Shown here in pieces: positions 20,488 through 31,567 of a stretch of DNA of 64,000 nt. Source of the stretch: Amborella trichopoda (lineage: Eukaryota; Streptophyta; Magnoliopsida; Amborellales; Amborellaceae); contig NW_006499563.1 of assembly GCF_000471905.2 (NCBI RefSeq), positions 2,371,286 to 2,435,285 of the forward strand. Direction: 5' to 3'. The notes beneath the pieces are model-generated. The model was not told the DNA's origin, did not search any database, and worked only from the letters and a program-made list of their open reading frames with translations. The translations under genes and the position numbers were made by a program. Position 1 is the stretch's first letter. Every line of letters begins with the position of its first letter.

Positions 20488-21789
20488 GGGGTTCAAAAGC
20501 ATGGTCAAAAATTGAAAAGACATCACAAAAGAAAAAGAAAAAAAAATGGACATAGGGAAAACCTGAAAAGGCATCACGGGTAAAAAAAGAATGAAAAAAA
20601 ATATCTCCAAGAGGGAGCTTCCAATTCAAAACACTCAAGTACAGACAAGTACTTGCAATTTCCAACAAAACTGCACAAGTAAACCCTAAGGACGAGGACT
20701 CCTAAACCCTGCAAGTTCCCAAAAGAATCAACTCAAAAAGATGTGGGAGGGTGACATGAATGGAAAATTGAAGTGACTTCGACGAACCCTTGAATAACGT
20801 CGAGACTTCTCTAAGATGGAAGCCCAACAAGAATCCAGAGAACTCTTCATGGACCTGCGAAGCACAGGATAAAAGCTCCAAAAGTAAAAAGACAACTTCG
20901 AAACTTTTGAGTTCTCACGATCCGACAAGGAAATCCTTTCATCATCTTCGGGTAAAACATGATAAAAAAAAAAACAAAATGACCACCAAAGGGGTCACGA
21001 GTAGCAAAACTGTAAGGCCTGTCCTTTTTGAAAATGATTTTCAAATTAACTTTTAAATCATCCATTTTAAAAAACGAAACCCTTTTAGAAAGGACTTCCT
21101 CCATCACTACAAGAGGCTAAACTATTAATCAATTTGGCCTCATTCTAGAAGCCAACTTCCTACGCCTGTTATGAAGGCTTGAAACTAACCAGGCACTCCA
21201 TGGTTGTGTGAGTATAACTACCAACTACCACATATCAGAGATGGGTGAACCTCGCCAATGATGAAATTGGCTAGTCTGGAAGCGTTTTTCTCTCAACTGG
21301 ATCCCCTGAGGCAAAATGAGGTAAGCTCATCCCCTGTGTACGTACGGTGACCTAATAACCGAGAATTCGGGACAAAAACACTACAACTAGGGAGCTGAGT
21401 TTGTAAAAATTCAGTTTGAAAAGTGTGTACAAAGAAAGTGTTTTATTATGCTTCGATGAATCAAATGCACACATACAAGTTGAACAAAGACCCCCTAGCA
21501 AGGGCAGCAACAAGGAGAAAATCAAAAAGTAGAAAGGATTCCACAATCCCAAAGGATCAATCAAAATGGGAAATAAAATTCTAATTTTATTCATCCATTG
21601 AAAATAGGATTATTACATGCACTTATGCAAGCAACTCTGGTCGCGAGACCGAAATTTCTACTGTCCTAACAGACTTCAACGAAAATAAGACTACTGAAAA
21701 ATAATGGCGATCATGAGATCAAATTATTCATACCAAGAAAAAAAATAAAAAGAAAATATTTGGCTCTTCAGTCTTTGGCTTCAGATCAA
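20488..21789. other. 3' non-coding sequence between integrase and PMD gene of B
   Basis: No gene or clear repeat is seen. The sequence is A-rich, with short poly-A-like tracts (20527-20610, 20957-20975) and no extended open frame that resembles a protein family. It is the expected spacer between pol and the converging antisense ORF. Confidence 0.4.
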
Positions 21790-22464
21790 CATCCTTCTCT
21801 TGAGTTCCGCCACGAATGTCACTTATCGAGCCGATTCGACTTCAGCCTCTTCCAAGCTAATGTCAAAGACATCGTCATTGGATTTGACTCGTTTCTTTGA
21901 ACAAGAGGCACTATCTTCTCGAGAAAGCATGGAATCCTGAGCAGGAGTAGAAGGTTCACCACGAAGTCTCGAAGATCTGGGGCACAGTGGAAGAGGACAG
22001 GTACGTTCCCACTAAGAATCATAGTTGGAGGTGGTCGTGGGCTTGTCTTTCTTGACCAACCCCTCATTAGAAGAGGACTTCTTCCCCTTCCACGGCAAAC
22101 TTGCCTTAACCAGATGTGAGAAAGAGTGTCGTCGACATGGAAAAATAGGGCGACGATAGATCGCCTCTCCTGGGGAAATGTAATTCTGAGTATGGCGAAA
22201 CTGGCGAAGCACCCTTTGAGGAAAGTACCCCTCTGTGAAGAACTGCCCTGCTAAAATAAGACCTGAACATCCATCCCATAGCAGGCAAAAACAGAGGCAC
22301 GTTCTCAAGACCCCTAATCACCCAATCAAATGAAGAATCCTGCGATAATGGTTGACGCCACGAGGGCAGGTGGTATCATTGACATACTACGTTAGTCCTA
22401 GAGCATCATATACAGCCGTCATTGATCGAGGATGGACAATGGTGATGTGTTCATAGGCCCAAAT

Positions 22465-22791
22465 CTGTAGAATTCAGGAGCAAAAATCACCTCAAAAGGT
22501 CACAGAACATAAACCTTGGACCCCGAAACCATCCAGAGCAAATTGACCAAGGCGACACTAGTGGTGTCACCCAGTCTATGTGGGTGACACTAGCAGTGTC
22601 ACTTAGGCAACACCAGTAGTGTCGCCTGAGCGACACCACTAGTGTCGCCCAACTGAGACCCTCCCAGTTCAGTTCGGGCTTTTTCTAGTTAATTCTTGTT
22701 GTAAAAATATGAGATCCAGGGGCCAAAACAAGAAGAAAAACTGAGTTGCAGGGGAAAAATAAAATAAAGTTGAGTTAAAAAATATACTTAC
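22465..22791 (-). other. Candidate intron of the PMD gene, containing hairpin cluster
   Basis: The minus strand has donor GATTT/GTAAGTATAT (22792/22791) and acceptor GAATTCTACAG (22465) before IWAYEHI. Protein homology stops at one site and resumes at the other. The 327-bp interval is AT-rich apart from four GGCGACAC-type hairpins at 22551-22650. Exon phases differ by a base or two, which I ascribe to decay. Confidence 0.6.
22551..22650. repeat. Cluster of four GGCGACAC/GTGTCGCC hairpins
   Basis: Four imperfect palindromes of 21-23 bp at 22551-22571, 22581-22602, 22604-22626 and 22628-22650. Each is an 8-bp arm GGCGACAC (or one or two changes), a 5-7-nt loop such as TAGTG, and GTGTCGCC. The first two are separated by CAGTCTATGT. 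The whole cluster lies in the PMD intron. Confidence 0.9.
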
Positions 22792-23875
22792 AAATCCAGG
22801 ATACTGCCCTCAATGAATCGGTCGCCTCGCGTGACCCGGTCTTGAAGACCCAGGTAAATGCCCGCCAACACGGCTGGAACAATGGTGTAGTCCGCTCGCT
22901 ATCATAACGCATGGGCTAAAGGAACAAGAGAACTACAAATCGTCTTACGACCGCTTGGAAAAAGGATGGATCCTAGCAGCACAAAAAGAAAAATATGGAT
23001 CTGTTCGGCGACTCAAGATCGATCCTGATTTCAGACCAGCAATTCCATATCGACCCACTGACTGTGTGAAGAGTAAGCTGCCCCCAACAGTCACGTACCC
23101 ATGATGGAATGATCATTGGTGGTAGTAGATGGTTGACACACAATCCCGACCAAGCTCAAGCCAGAAATCTTGGCAATTTCCTCCAAAGTTGGCGTTGTCT
23201 TGCCTGTAGGAAAGAAGAAGGTGTTTGTTTGACAGTTGAACCACTCAGCAAGAGCCTCAAAAAGTGGAAAGTTCACATGGCAAGAGGCCATGTTCAAGAT
23301 GTCTATCATCGAAACTGAATCCAAAAAGGTCGTGAGCTCGGACCACTACCAAGAAGAAAGAAACCAATCCCTGAATCAAGGCCAAATGATAGGGAAGTCA
23401 TAGACACGTCAAGGGACTTCACCCAATTGAAGGCCCTGCGATATATGGGAGGACAGACCCTCAGGGAAGTGCTTAACCCTAGAAAACAAAGGAAGAACCT
23501 CCTCCTCTCTTCTATTATCAGCTCGCTTAGAAACTTTCGTCTTACCCTTGGAAACAACATCGTTTTGCCTAGGAGCCATGAAAGTCTAAGGGTGAGAGCA
23601 AGAAATACCAGTAAGATCAGATGGAAGATGATGAAGAAGGAAGAAGATGAAGATGAGAAGAAGAAGTAAGAAAGATGATGAAGAAGGAAGAAGATGAAGA
23701 TGAGAAGAAAAAGTAAGAAATTGAAAGAAAAGAATGGGAAGTAGTTGATTTTTACAGAAAACAAGAAATCCGACCTAAAATGCACCCTGGAGCTATCTAC
23801 TTCGGCTAACAGAGGGTTTAGATAACCCTAAAACCTTCCAAAATGATAAATATTACTTTTGGAGGTTGAAGGTTT

Positions 23876-24352
23876 GGGCGACATGCCTGATGTCACCCAA
23901 TTCCATACTCAGGCTGGGCGACACCACCAGTGTCGCTCACAAAATTTTGAAAAAATACCCCTATTTAATCCCAGCATGTTAAAAAAAATAAAAAATTATT
24001 TTTGTATGGGCGACACGCTTAGTGTCACCCAGCCTATGAGGGCGACACCACTGGTGTTGCCCAAATCGTTTTTTACAAAACCTATTTTTTTTAATTCCCC
24101 AACTTTCCATAAAAAAATTTAAAAAATAAAAAAAAAAATTGAATTGGGAGACACACCCAGCCTGTGAGGGCGACACTCCTCGTGTCGCCTAGGCGATACC
24201 ACAAATGTCGCCCAAATCTTTTTGCAAAATCCCTTTTTTTTTTTAATTTCCAGCATTCACATAAAAATATTTTTTTTTTTTTATTTATTTGTTATGTGGG
24301 AGACATTCCAAGTGTCGCCCAGCCTATGTGGGCGACACTCCTCATGTCGCTC
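23876..24352. repeat. Tandem array of paired GGCGACAC hairpins
   Basis: Palindromes at 23876-23898, 23916-23938, 24008-24030, 24040-24062, a remnant near 24147-24160, 24168-24190, 24191-24213, 24298-24320 and 24330-24352. They mostly come in pairs separated by AGCCTATGTG-like words, each pair followed by about 80-100 bp of A/T-rich DNA. The repeat period is about 130-157 bp. It lies upstream of the PMD start codon on the minus strand (23579), so it is in the position of that gene's promoter. Confidence 0.9.
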
Positions 24353-24654
24353 AAATGTTTTCATGCCCCAATAGTTCTCGGCAAGAGACGTAATAAATAA
24401 ATTTTTTTTTTTTTTGGTGGTTTTTTCCAAAAACTGTCCCCACTCAATTTTGGGGTCTTTCATGGATTAAATTTTATTTTCACATGTGTTTTATAACTGT
24501 TTTCAAACATTTTTTATTTTTCAAAAATCGTCAAATGCTCCTTGATGGCACGAGCCTAAATTTCTTACCAATTTTCCAAAAAAATAAAAATCAATTTTTT
24601 TTAAAAAAAAGCTCCTCGATGGCACGAGCCTAAACGGTCAACCAAAATCTAAAT

Positions 24655-25150
24655 TCAAAAAATGTCAAAATCATGCGACGTAAAAGAGCCGAGATAAGAA
24701 AAAACATCAAACTCGTGCGACTTAAAAGAGCCGAGACAGGAATAACGTCAAACTTGTGTGGTGTAAAAGAGCCGAGACACGAAAAAACATCAAACTCGTG
24801 TGTCGTAAAAGAGCCGAGACAGGTACCGTCTATCTCTGTATGACGTGAAAGGTCGGGTGTATCTCGTTCAAACGTCAAACTTGTGCGATGTAAAAGAGCC
24901 GAGGCAGGTAACGTCTAGCCCCGTATGACATGAAAGGTCGGGTGTATTCCGTCTAGCTCTGTATGATGCAAAAGGTCGGGTGTATCTAGTTCAACATCAA
25001 ACTCGTGCGATGTAAAAGAGTCGACGCAGGTAGCATTTAGCCCCGTACGACGTGAAAGGTTGGGTGTATTCCGTCTATCCCCGTATGACATAAAAGGGTC
25101 GGGTGTATTCCATCTATCCACATATGACGTAAAAGGGTCGGGTGTATGGT
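24655..25150. repeat. Tandem repeat of about 41 bp
   Basis: About twelve units with a GACGTAAAAGAGCCGAGAC or GACGTGAAAGGTCGGGTG core, spaced 40-43 bp. Two variants are intermixed: one followed by AGGTACCGTCTA or TAACGTCAAACTCGTGC, the other by GTATTCCGTCTATCCCC. It is non-coding on both strands. It lies in the 3' region of element B between the hairpin array and the 3' LTR. Confidence 0.85.
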
Positions 25151-25874
25151 CCATCGCTGCCGGACGCTAAACTGCTTAGAGGGCTCTATAGTTGTAGGAG
25201 TTAAAACTGCTAACCAACCTTGTTTTTCGAAATATCTTTCTCTTTTCAAAATTTTCACTTTACGCCTTGTGTTTTCAAAAACTTTAATTTCTTTGTTAAA
25301 ATCGTAATATGTCTTTGCTCCGGGTTCTATTTCAAAATTCCCCATTGCTTTCAAAAATTTCTAAAAAAACTTTTTAAAATGAAGGAGCATGGTCACCCGT
25401 ATATGATGATGACCACCTTGCCACGATTATCGCGTTGCTTCCTCGTCTCTCTCTTTGGAATCGGCTAGACAAGTCTCTTCATATAGAAAGCCATTTCCTA
25501 TAGACAGCCTTTGGAAACCCTAAGGAAATCAAAGAAGATGCCAGGGTTAAAATTTTGAAACTGCAAAATCCCTTAAAGTTAAGTGGCATGGCCAGAAAAT
25601 CCAACTCGAGTTTCAAGCTTGTGTAACTCACCGACATCTCACGTCGAAAACCCTAGGAGGAAAACTATCGTAGGTGGGTGAGCTCGGTGAGCACAATGAC
25701 TTGGACGGATTAGTTGGTATGCCCTCTAACCACGTGACTTCAGGAAGAAATTTAAAATGTCTTCTTTATCTTTGATGTTCATCTTGCCCCATGAAGGACA
25801 GGGAACAGCAAAGTATCTACTTCTTTGCCACTCACATGTCCCTTGAAGGACAGAGAGTACCAAAGAGGGGCATC
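25151..25874. other. 3' region of B up to the polypurine tract
   Basis: No gene is seen. It ends with a purine-rich AAAGAGGGGC at 25862-25871, immediately before the LTR start, which fits a polypurine tract used to prime plus-strand DNA synthesis. A direct repeat of CCATGAAGGACAGGGA/CCTTGAAGGACAGAGA flanks 25790-25850. Confidence 0.45.
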
Positions 25875-26840
25875 TATAGACACCCCATTTTAAATCAGGC
25901 AAATTATGTGGTTTCCTGAACCGTTAGGACCACATTATCTTAGTAAACCCAAATCCGTAGTTCACACAATCTACCCTGTGACCCGGAACCAATCTGCCTA
26001 CCCAGAACCCTACAAAAACCCAGTTTTGACCCAAAATCTTGAAAACGCCCTATTTTACCAAAAAACTCATTAAAAATAGTAAAAAACTCCATTTTGACCC
26101 AAATTTTCTCTAAGAGCTTCACAAGAGGCTGAACTACACACTGGAATAAAAACATTCACTTTTAGTTAGATTGGGTCTAGGCGACATTGGCATTGTTGCT
26201 CAACCCCGATTGGGCGACACTGCCAATGTTGGATGAGGATATGTTGGTTATGGAAAGTTATCCTTTCCAACATATCCTTGAACCTTATAAGATGTCTTTT
26301 CGTGGCCATTTGAGGCACGGCTTCAAAGGAAAAAAAACCTAGAACAAAGCTAGCTGAGAAAACCCTAAACCTAACCTTAAGCCAAAAAAAACCTAGACTT
26401 AGGGCACAACAACCCTAGATTTAAACTATCCTTAGGGCACAAAAACCCTACTACACTAGAGATCTGCTGGTCGACATCTGAATCAGAGAGGCAAAGAGGA
26501 TGTTGGAGCTGATACAGGCGAGCCCTCGAAGGCTAGGGAGTCCTGGGCCATCCGACCCAATTCGATATTGTTTTCTTCCCTTTTATTTCTTCTGCTTTTG
26601 CTGTTTTCATTTGATTTTGATCTTATTCTAGTTTGCTTTAAAATCGTATTTTTGTGTCTTGGATCAGCTGGCTCTGCCACAGATTTAAGAGTAGATATGC
26701 TCGTTTTTGGGTAGATTTGGCCTCAGATCTGAATTCGATTTTTCCCACTTTCTCTATCGCTGAATTTTCATTAGGTTAAGATGTCAAGAACCGAGAGATC
26801 TTCGTCGAAAGATCTATCAGATTTTCATCGTAAACAAGAG
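25875..26840 (+). repeat. Truncated 3' LTR of B
   Basis: It starts TATAGACACCCC (the expected TG changed to TA) right after the polypurine tract. It holds two GGCGACAC-type hairpins (26179-26232), an 11-bp inverted repeat GGATATGTTGG/CCAACATATCC (about 26238-26275) just before a TTATAA box (26285-26290), then transcribed-looking sequence. It is cut near 26840, where sequence shared with element H starts. The match to the proposed 5' LTR is through hairpins and order only. Confidence 0.55.
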
Positions 26841-27119
26841 GTGGGCGCACGCTTTGACTATTGCATGCTTTGCTTCAAAGCCTCAAAGCTGCAACCGAGG
26901 TACACCTTGATTAGGGAGGACATCTTGGAGGGGTGGTGTCCTCTCATCGGGGTTATTGTGAAGGAGGATGTGCTAGGGGATGCGTAGAAGGGTGTCATGC
27001 GGTAACCCCATGGAGACATGTAAGAACATGAAACAGTTTATAGTCGTGCAAATGGGCTGTATGTTGCGCAGTTTAATATCTTACTATAGGGACGTATGAA
27101 ATTTGTACTAGTGATTACC

Positions 27120-27743
27120 CATAGGGCAGGATCAACATGCCCATCATTTGAGAGTGAATGCTCCGAAGGGTTTTCATCATACCCCCTTTATTTTGACAAT
27201 CGTTGCCAATGTGCCCTTGGGGGTTTTCACTATGCCCGTCTTTTTTTTTTTCCTTTTTTCTTTTTGACATATTTTTCCCATGGTGGCCTTAAGGGGTGCA
27301 CGATGCCCTTTCGGGTTTTCGTTATGTCCGTCTCGCTCTTTTTTTTTTTGTGGAGGCGTGTTTAAGGTCATGCCACCATGACCGTTGATTTGTGTGTTTT
27401 AAGGTTGTCCATTGAGACCTGGGCGCATGTTTACGGTCTTATCTCCAAGACCGTAGGGCATGTTTAAGGTCTTGCCTCTGAGACCATAAGGGTAGTGTGT
27501 TTTATGGTCATACACCAAGACCGGATGGCATGTTTTAAGGTCTTGCCTCCGAGACCATAAGAGTAGTGTGTTTTATGGTCATACACCAAGACTGGAGGGC
27601 ATGTTTAAGGTCTTGCCTCCAAGACCGTAAGAGTAGTGTGTTTTATGGTCATACACCAAGACTGGAGGGCATGTTTATGGTTTTTCCTTCGAGAACATAT
27701 GTTGTGTAGTTTAACATCGTGCCACTACAATGTGTACTATAGT
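27120..27743. repeat. GGTC/GACC hairpin repeats, element I
   Basis: From 27360, units of about 72 bp made of two half-units: GTTTTATGGTCATACACCAAGAC and GTTTAAGGTCTTGCCTCCGAGACC. Each half contains GGTC and GACC about 9-10 nt apart, which can form a small stem. The 27120-27360 part holds pyrimidine-rich words ending TTTTCACTATGCCCGTC, also found beside the arrays at 35940, 45950 and 48950. Confidence 0.85.
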
Positions 27744-28899
27744 TTAGGGTCGTATAGCTTTGACCATGTGTGACACTGGATCACGTGTGGAATCAGGCCC
27801 CAAATTCAATTTTCCCTTATCTATGAAGTTCTGGATGATGTGTTTAACAGCATGGCACTCCTCGGTCTTGTGATCAAGCCTCCTATGATATTGGCAGCAA
27901 TCAGGCATGTCATCTCTCCCGACTTCCTTTAGTCTTCTTAGCACGGGTAGCTCCATCATCCTCTCTGATAGGAGGTTCTCAAGCAATTTGGGGACCATAC
28001 GCTTGTCGTAAGAATAACTCTTGTTCTGGCTTTGACATGAGGAGTGCATGGTATTTGACATGGCAGCTGATAACTGGTCATCATCTTTGACAAATGCGAA
28101 GGGCTCAGATATACTTCCATGGTTCTTGAGCAAGCCTTCGATTTCTACTGCCTTGTTGACTATTGGGCCATGATGAAGTGACGTAACAGGACAATTCTAG
28201 GTGCATCCCGTCTATGCAGTATTCCATCTCTCGAGGCTCACCGATTGGTGTAATGGCCAGATTGTGCCACCTTTCGATGTACTCGATCACAGGCTCATGT
28301 GGCTTTTGTTTCACCTCAAGAAGCTCAAAAAGCTGCACTTTCCTTTCTATGTCGCAGAAACGCTTGCGAAACTCTTCTTCCATTTGTACCCATGATGAGA
28401 TTGACCCTGGTGGTAACTGAGAGTACCATTTGAATGCAGCTCTCCTAAGGGTTTCCACAAATTGTCGAACCAATAGATGCCCATTGTTTGATGTATTTCC
28501 ACAGACTATAATGAAATGGGCTCTATGTTGTTGTGACGAGCCAGTGCCATCATACTTGGGGAAGTCGAGTCTTTGGTAACCCGGTGGAAATGGGGTTTGA
28601 TCAACATAGGTTGGGTAAGGCTTTTGATAGCGGTTCAGCTCCTCCATCATTGGGATATTATACTTCTTCAACGCTTCAGTTACCATGCCTTTTACTAGTT
28701 CTTCATTCCCAACCTGAGTTGTTGGGGAAGAGAGTGGCAATGAGGGAGGTGAGGGTGGGAGTGCCCCTTCTTTCAATGGTGTTATTTCGATGACCAGATA
28801 CGAAGCTTGAGAGATGGTAAAGAGGGTTTGGTGCCTCAAGCTTATGAGACACCAATACCTCTTGATGTAAAGTTTCCATTATTTCATCTTTTTACCTCA
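27744..28899 (-). pseudogene. Gag of element I (gag-only type)
   Basis: The minus-strand protein in two overlapping frames (28839-28105 and 28133-27744) has one shift near 28110-28190. Blocks: GNEELVKGMVTEALKKY, PYPTYVDQTPFPPGYQ, FPKYDGTGSSQQHRAHF, QFVETLRRAAFKWYSQL, EEEFRKRFCDIERKVQ, PVIEYIERWHNLA and an intact knuckle CQYHRRLDHKTEEC. It ends IIQNFIDKGKLNLG...AIRP-stop inside the first unit of the GGTC array. The N-terminal end is cut by LTR-D. Gag in this subfamily has one knuckle rather than two. Confidence 0.9.
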
Positions 28900-28900
28900 T

Positions 28901-31520
28901 TGTTGGAAGGCATTTTTCATCAACATGGGGCCCCTGCTCAATAAAGGCCTACCAAACAGTGAAAATTTTGATAGTCTTAGAATAGCCTGGCCAAGATCTT
29001 CATGAGGTCTCTCAAAAGTATCATGTCACGTTTTGTCACATTCTGACATGTCTAAGGTAGCACAGACTGAGAAATAGTTCTAGCAAAATCGGCCTCTTGC
29101 ACCCTGAAACTGACCTTATAACTAGAGCTACATTTTTAGTGCCTCAATTTGTTGTGCGACCACCACCATTGGAACCAAAATAGTTGAAAACCCCTAGGAG
29201 TCAAATTTCAGCTCGAATGGACACTCCAGGAAGATGTTATAGGTAAAAGAGTGAAACAGAAGGGGTTAGGGGTCGCGTGCTATTCTCGTTCGACCACCCT
29301 GCAACTCCACGCCATGGAACAACCAGTGACTTTTGACACTCATATCTCACCCTTCCCAAGTCAGATCGTGCCCAAATTTGGTGAGCATGTTCGTCTAGTC
29401 AAGACGAACGATTCGATATGTCTCACGTCCCATGGCGATAACCGAGCGCAAAGAAAAGCTAGAGAGAATTTGTTGATATGTGAAAAAAGTGCAGGAAATT
29501 CAGCAGTGTCATGTCTCACACAAGCAGCCGGATCATGCCAATGGCCAGCCCGATCGATGTGAGATCAATTTCATTGAGGGCGTAAGGTCTCGGGCTATCA
29601 CTAACCCGAACTCCGTACATGATGAACGGTCGGATTCTGCACATGAAGCCAACGAAGTGACTATAAATTCTTTCTCCAGAATTCCAGATTTCGGCCAAAA
29701 TTACAAAGTTGCGAAATCTTCGGTCGGACATGGAATCGAGCTGCGTTGTTGCCTCACAATCGTAAGGGCATGCTCAGTGTAGTTCAACGAAGAAATTATC
29801 GAAAAACATCAAGGAACGAGTACACTATCAATCTGAAGTTCCAAGATCCACTCAAATTTCAAGTCACGTGATTGTGCACTAAAAACAGGATCCATGGCAT
29901 GAAGTTGGTATCAAATCGATCGTTATGTCGAGCCCTAAAAGAAAACTATCATCATACGATCAACCGGGCATCAGAATGACCCCGGATCATCTATGCAAGA
30001 TCACACAAGTTTTAAGACAACATAGGGATTGTTCTTGAATTCCACGAATTGTTAGGAAGGGACAAATCTATAATTTTGCACCCTATTTTTCTAATTTCTT
30101 TTAATTCAATTTAATCTTAATTTCCAGCAATGAGGGTTACTTTTGATCATCCACCCATGCTTAGGGCAAATTCTATATCTACGTACCAGCAATGTACGCA
30201 AAAAAAAAGGCACACACACAAGATCCATCTCCTTGCAAAAGTGAGAGTTTTTACTGAATATAGTTTATCTTTCTTCCCACTATTGTGTCACACTTGAGAG
30301 AGAAAGTGAGGTGAGAGGAACGTTTGACCGGTACCCCTAGGTTCAAGGTAAACCTTATCTCTCTTCGTTTTCTTTTCTTCTCTCTCTCCTTTTTCTCTCT
30401 TCTTCTCTTTCTTCTTCTTCTTCCCCATCTGAGCTCTCCTCATAAGCCAAGCACGATAGTGGCAGTGCCGTGCATGCCTCTATGGTAGCCTCATAGGTAA
30501 CGTAATGCAATGGCAGTTCCAAGTGCTTGTCTCTTTCTCCCTCTATTCTATCCCTTTCACGAGGCCTACAGACGGTGCTGCTCATTATTGTCTATAGACG
30601 TATCCTAAGCGCCTCAGCGAAGGACACGAGTAACAAAGCTTATCGCCGCCCATAGGGGCTTCACCTTGTCGCGTGACCGTTGCAGATGGTAATACCCATC
30701 ACCGTTCATAAAGGGTCGAGGCAATACTTGTCGTCGTGCGCCGGCTTCTTTCGTGCTTTTATTCACCCACTGTCATGCGCCCTGCGAGAAGTAATGGCCG
30801 TGAACCTATGAGAAGTTATCACCGTGTGCCTCGTTAGGAGCCATCATTGTTCTTTAAGGACATGTCGCCTCCTCGTACTGTCAACGGCGATGCACATTGC
30901 CGTCTAGATTCTTCCTCCCTTTGCCATCTCTCTCTCTTCTATTCATCCTTTTCTCTTCTAACTTGACTGCGGGTAGATCTAGCTTAGCAGTGCCATCTTG
31001 GTCTTGGTTTTGAGTAATATTGCCATCGTGCTGGTCCTGAGGACCATGCCCATCTTGCTACCACTCCGAGTCGATAATTGTCCGAACGTCATGCTAATTT
31101 CGCCTCTCCATCGAGTTTTTCTTCTCTTTTCTATCTTTATCTAAAACTTTACGTTTCATCATGCTCTCACATGAACGTACGTTGCCCTAAGACAAGGGTG
31201 GGTCTCCTTGACTCACTTGTCTTACAAATTAACCATAAAAGTGTTGTGCGGAAAACAAGAGGATTGTAGGTCAAGGGAGGCGATTACGAACTAGCTAAAG
31301 TAGCTGGGGGGCTTTCTTCGTGATCTAAGAGGGCACCCACGTGAGCCAGCCCGAGTAAGTCCCGAACCCACCTAAAATTCCTCTCTCATCGATTGGTGTA
31401 CCTGCCCTTGCTCTCAATCAAGGTTATGAGAGAGCGATCTCAACCCCCGGTTCACCAGAAACCCGAGGTACGTGCCGCCAGATCATCTAGATCCGGAAGG
31501 CGAGATCGAGGCACGTAATT
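28901..31520 (+). repeat. LTR-D, 5' LTR of D (2.6 kb)
   Basis: It starts TGTTGGAAGGCATTTTTCATC, with no bases of gag lost on the left that I can detect, and ends near GCACGTAATTA before the PBS. The U3 matches the other LTRs (GACATGTCTAAGG, CCACCCATGCTTAGGG at about 30150). The TATA box is weak (TCTATATCT, 30172-30180). It lacks the long GA array of A and C and is among the shortest copies. Confidence 0.85.
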
Positions 31521-31524
31521 AACT

Positions 31525-31543
31525 TGACGACTCCACTGGAGAC
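31525..31543 (+). promoter_or_regulatory. Primer-binding site of D
   Basis: TGACGACTCCACTGGAGAC, with one change (third G to A) from the E1 site. It lies about four bases after the LTR end. ORF1 begins about 25 bp later. Confidence 0.75.
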
Positions 31544-31567
31544 TTACTACCCTTAGTTGGCTCGCTT

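Larger units (their letters stand above)
21790..23579 (-). pseudogene. Antisense ORF with plant mobile domain (PMD), element B
   Basis: The minus strand, starting ATG at 23579 (MAPRQNDVVSKGKTKVSKR), encodes a PMD-like protein. Key blocks: SMIDILNMASCHVNFPLFEA, TNTFFFPTGKTTPTLEEI (about 23140-23230), SLVPLAHALR, VLAGIYLGLQDRVTRGDRF, then after a candidate intron IWAYEHITIVHP and the hallmark YFPQRVLRQFRHTQN (about 22200-22250), ending in a Lys/Ser-rich acidic tail. In-frame stops occur in exon 1 (three or more) and exon 2. PMD genes are known in Ty3/Gypsy and Mutator-like elements and in host MAIN/MAIL genes; the molecular role here is unknown. It is antisense to pol and lies between pol and the 3' LTR, as in the Tat lineage. 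Confidence 0.85.
9722..26840 (+). mobile_element. Tat-lineage LTR retrotransposon B with nested LTR
   Basis: Plus-strand order: probable 5' LTR (9722 to about 11050), leader repeats (to about 11830), gag, protease, RT, gypsy RNase H, archaeal-type RNase H and integrase, the last interrupted by LTR-B (17509-20113) and resuming to 20487. Then come a minus-strand PMD gene (about 21790-23579), hairpin and 41-bp arrays, a polypurine tract and the start of a 3' LTR at 25875, cut at about 26840 where element I begins. The dual RNase H and the antisense ORF place it in the Tat lineage. It is dead: there are stops, frameshifts and deletions in gag and integrase. Confidence 0.85.
26840..28900 (-). mobile_element. 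Gag-only element fragment I
   Basis: The minus strand carries gag (28900 to 27744), then a 3' non-coding region with GGTC repeats (27740 to about 27120) and a CACCTTGATTAGGGAGGAC block (about 26870-27080) identical in order to element H (48690-49370). No pol lies between. It is broken at 28901 by insertion of element D and at 26840 by the B LTR. Confidence 0.8.

Noticed and set aside
23876..24352. CRISPR-like look of regularly spaced palindromic repeats
   Set aside because: The context is a plant retrotransposon, units are paired hairpins with A/T-rich decayed spacers, spacing is uneven, and there are no cas genes.
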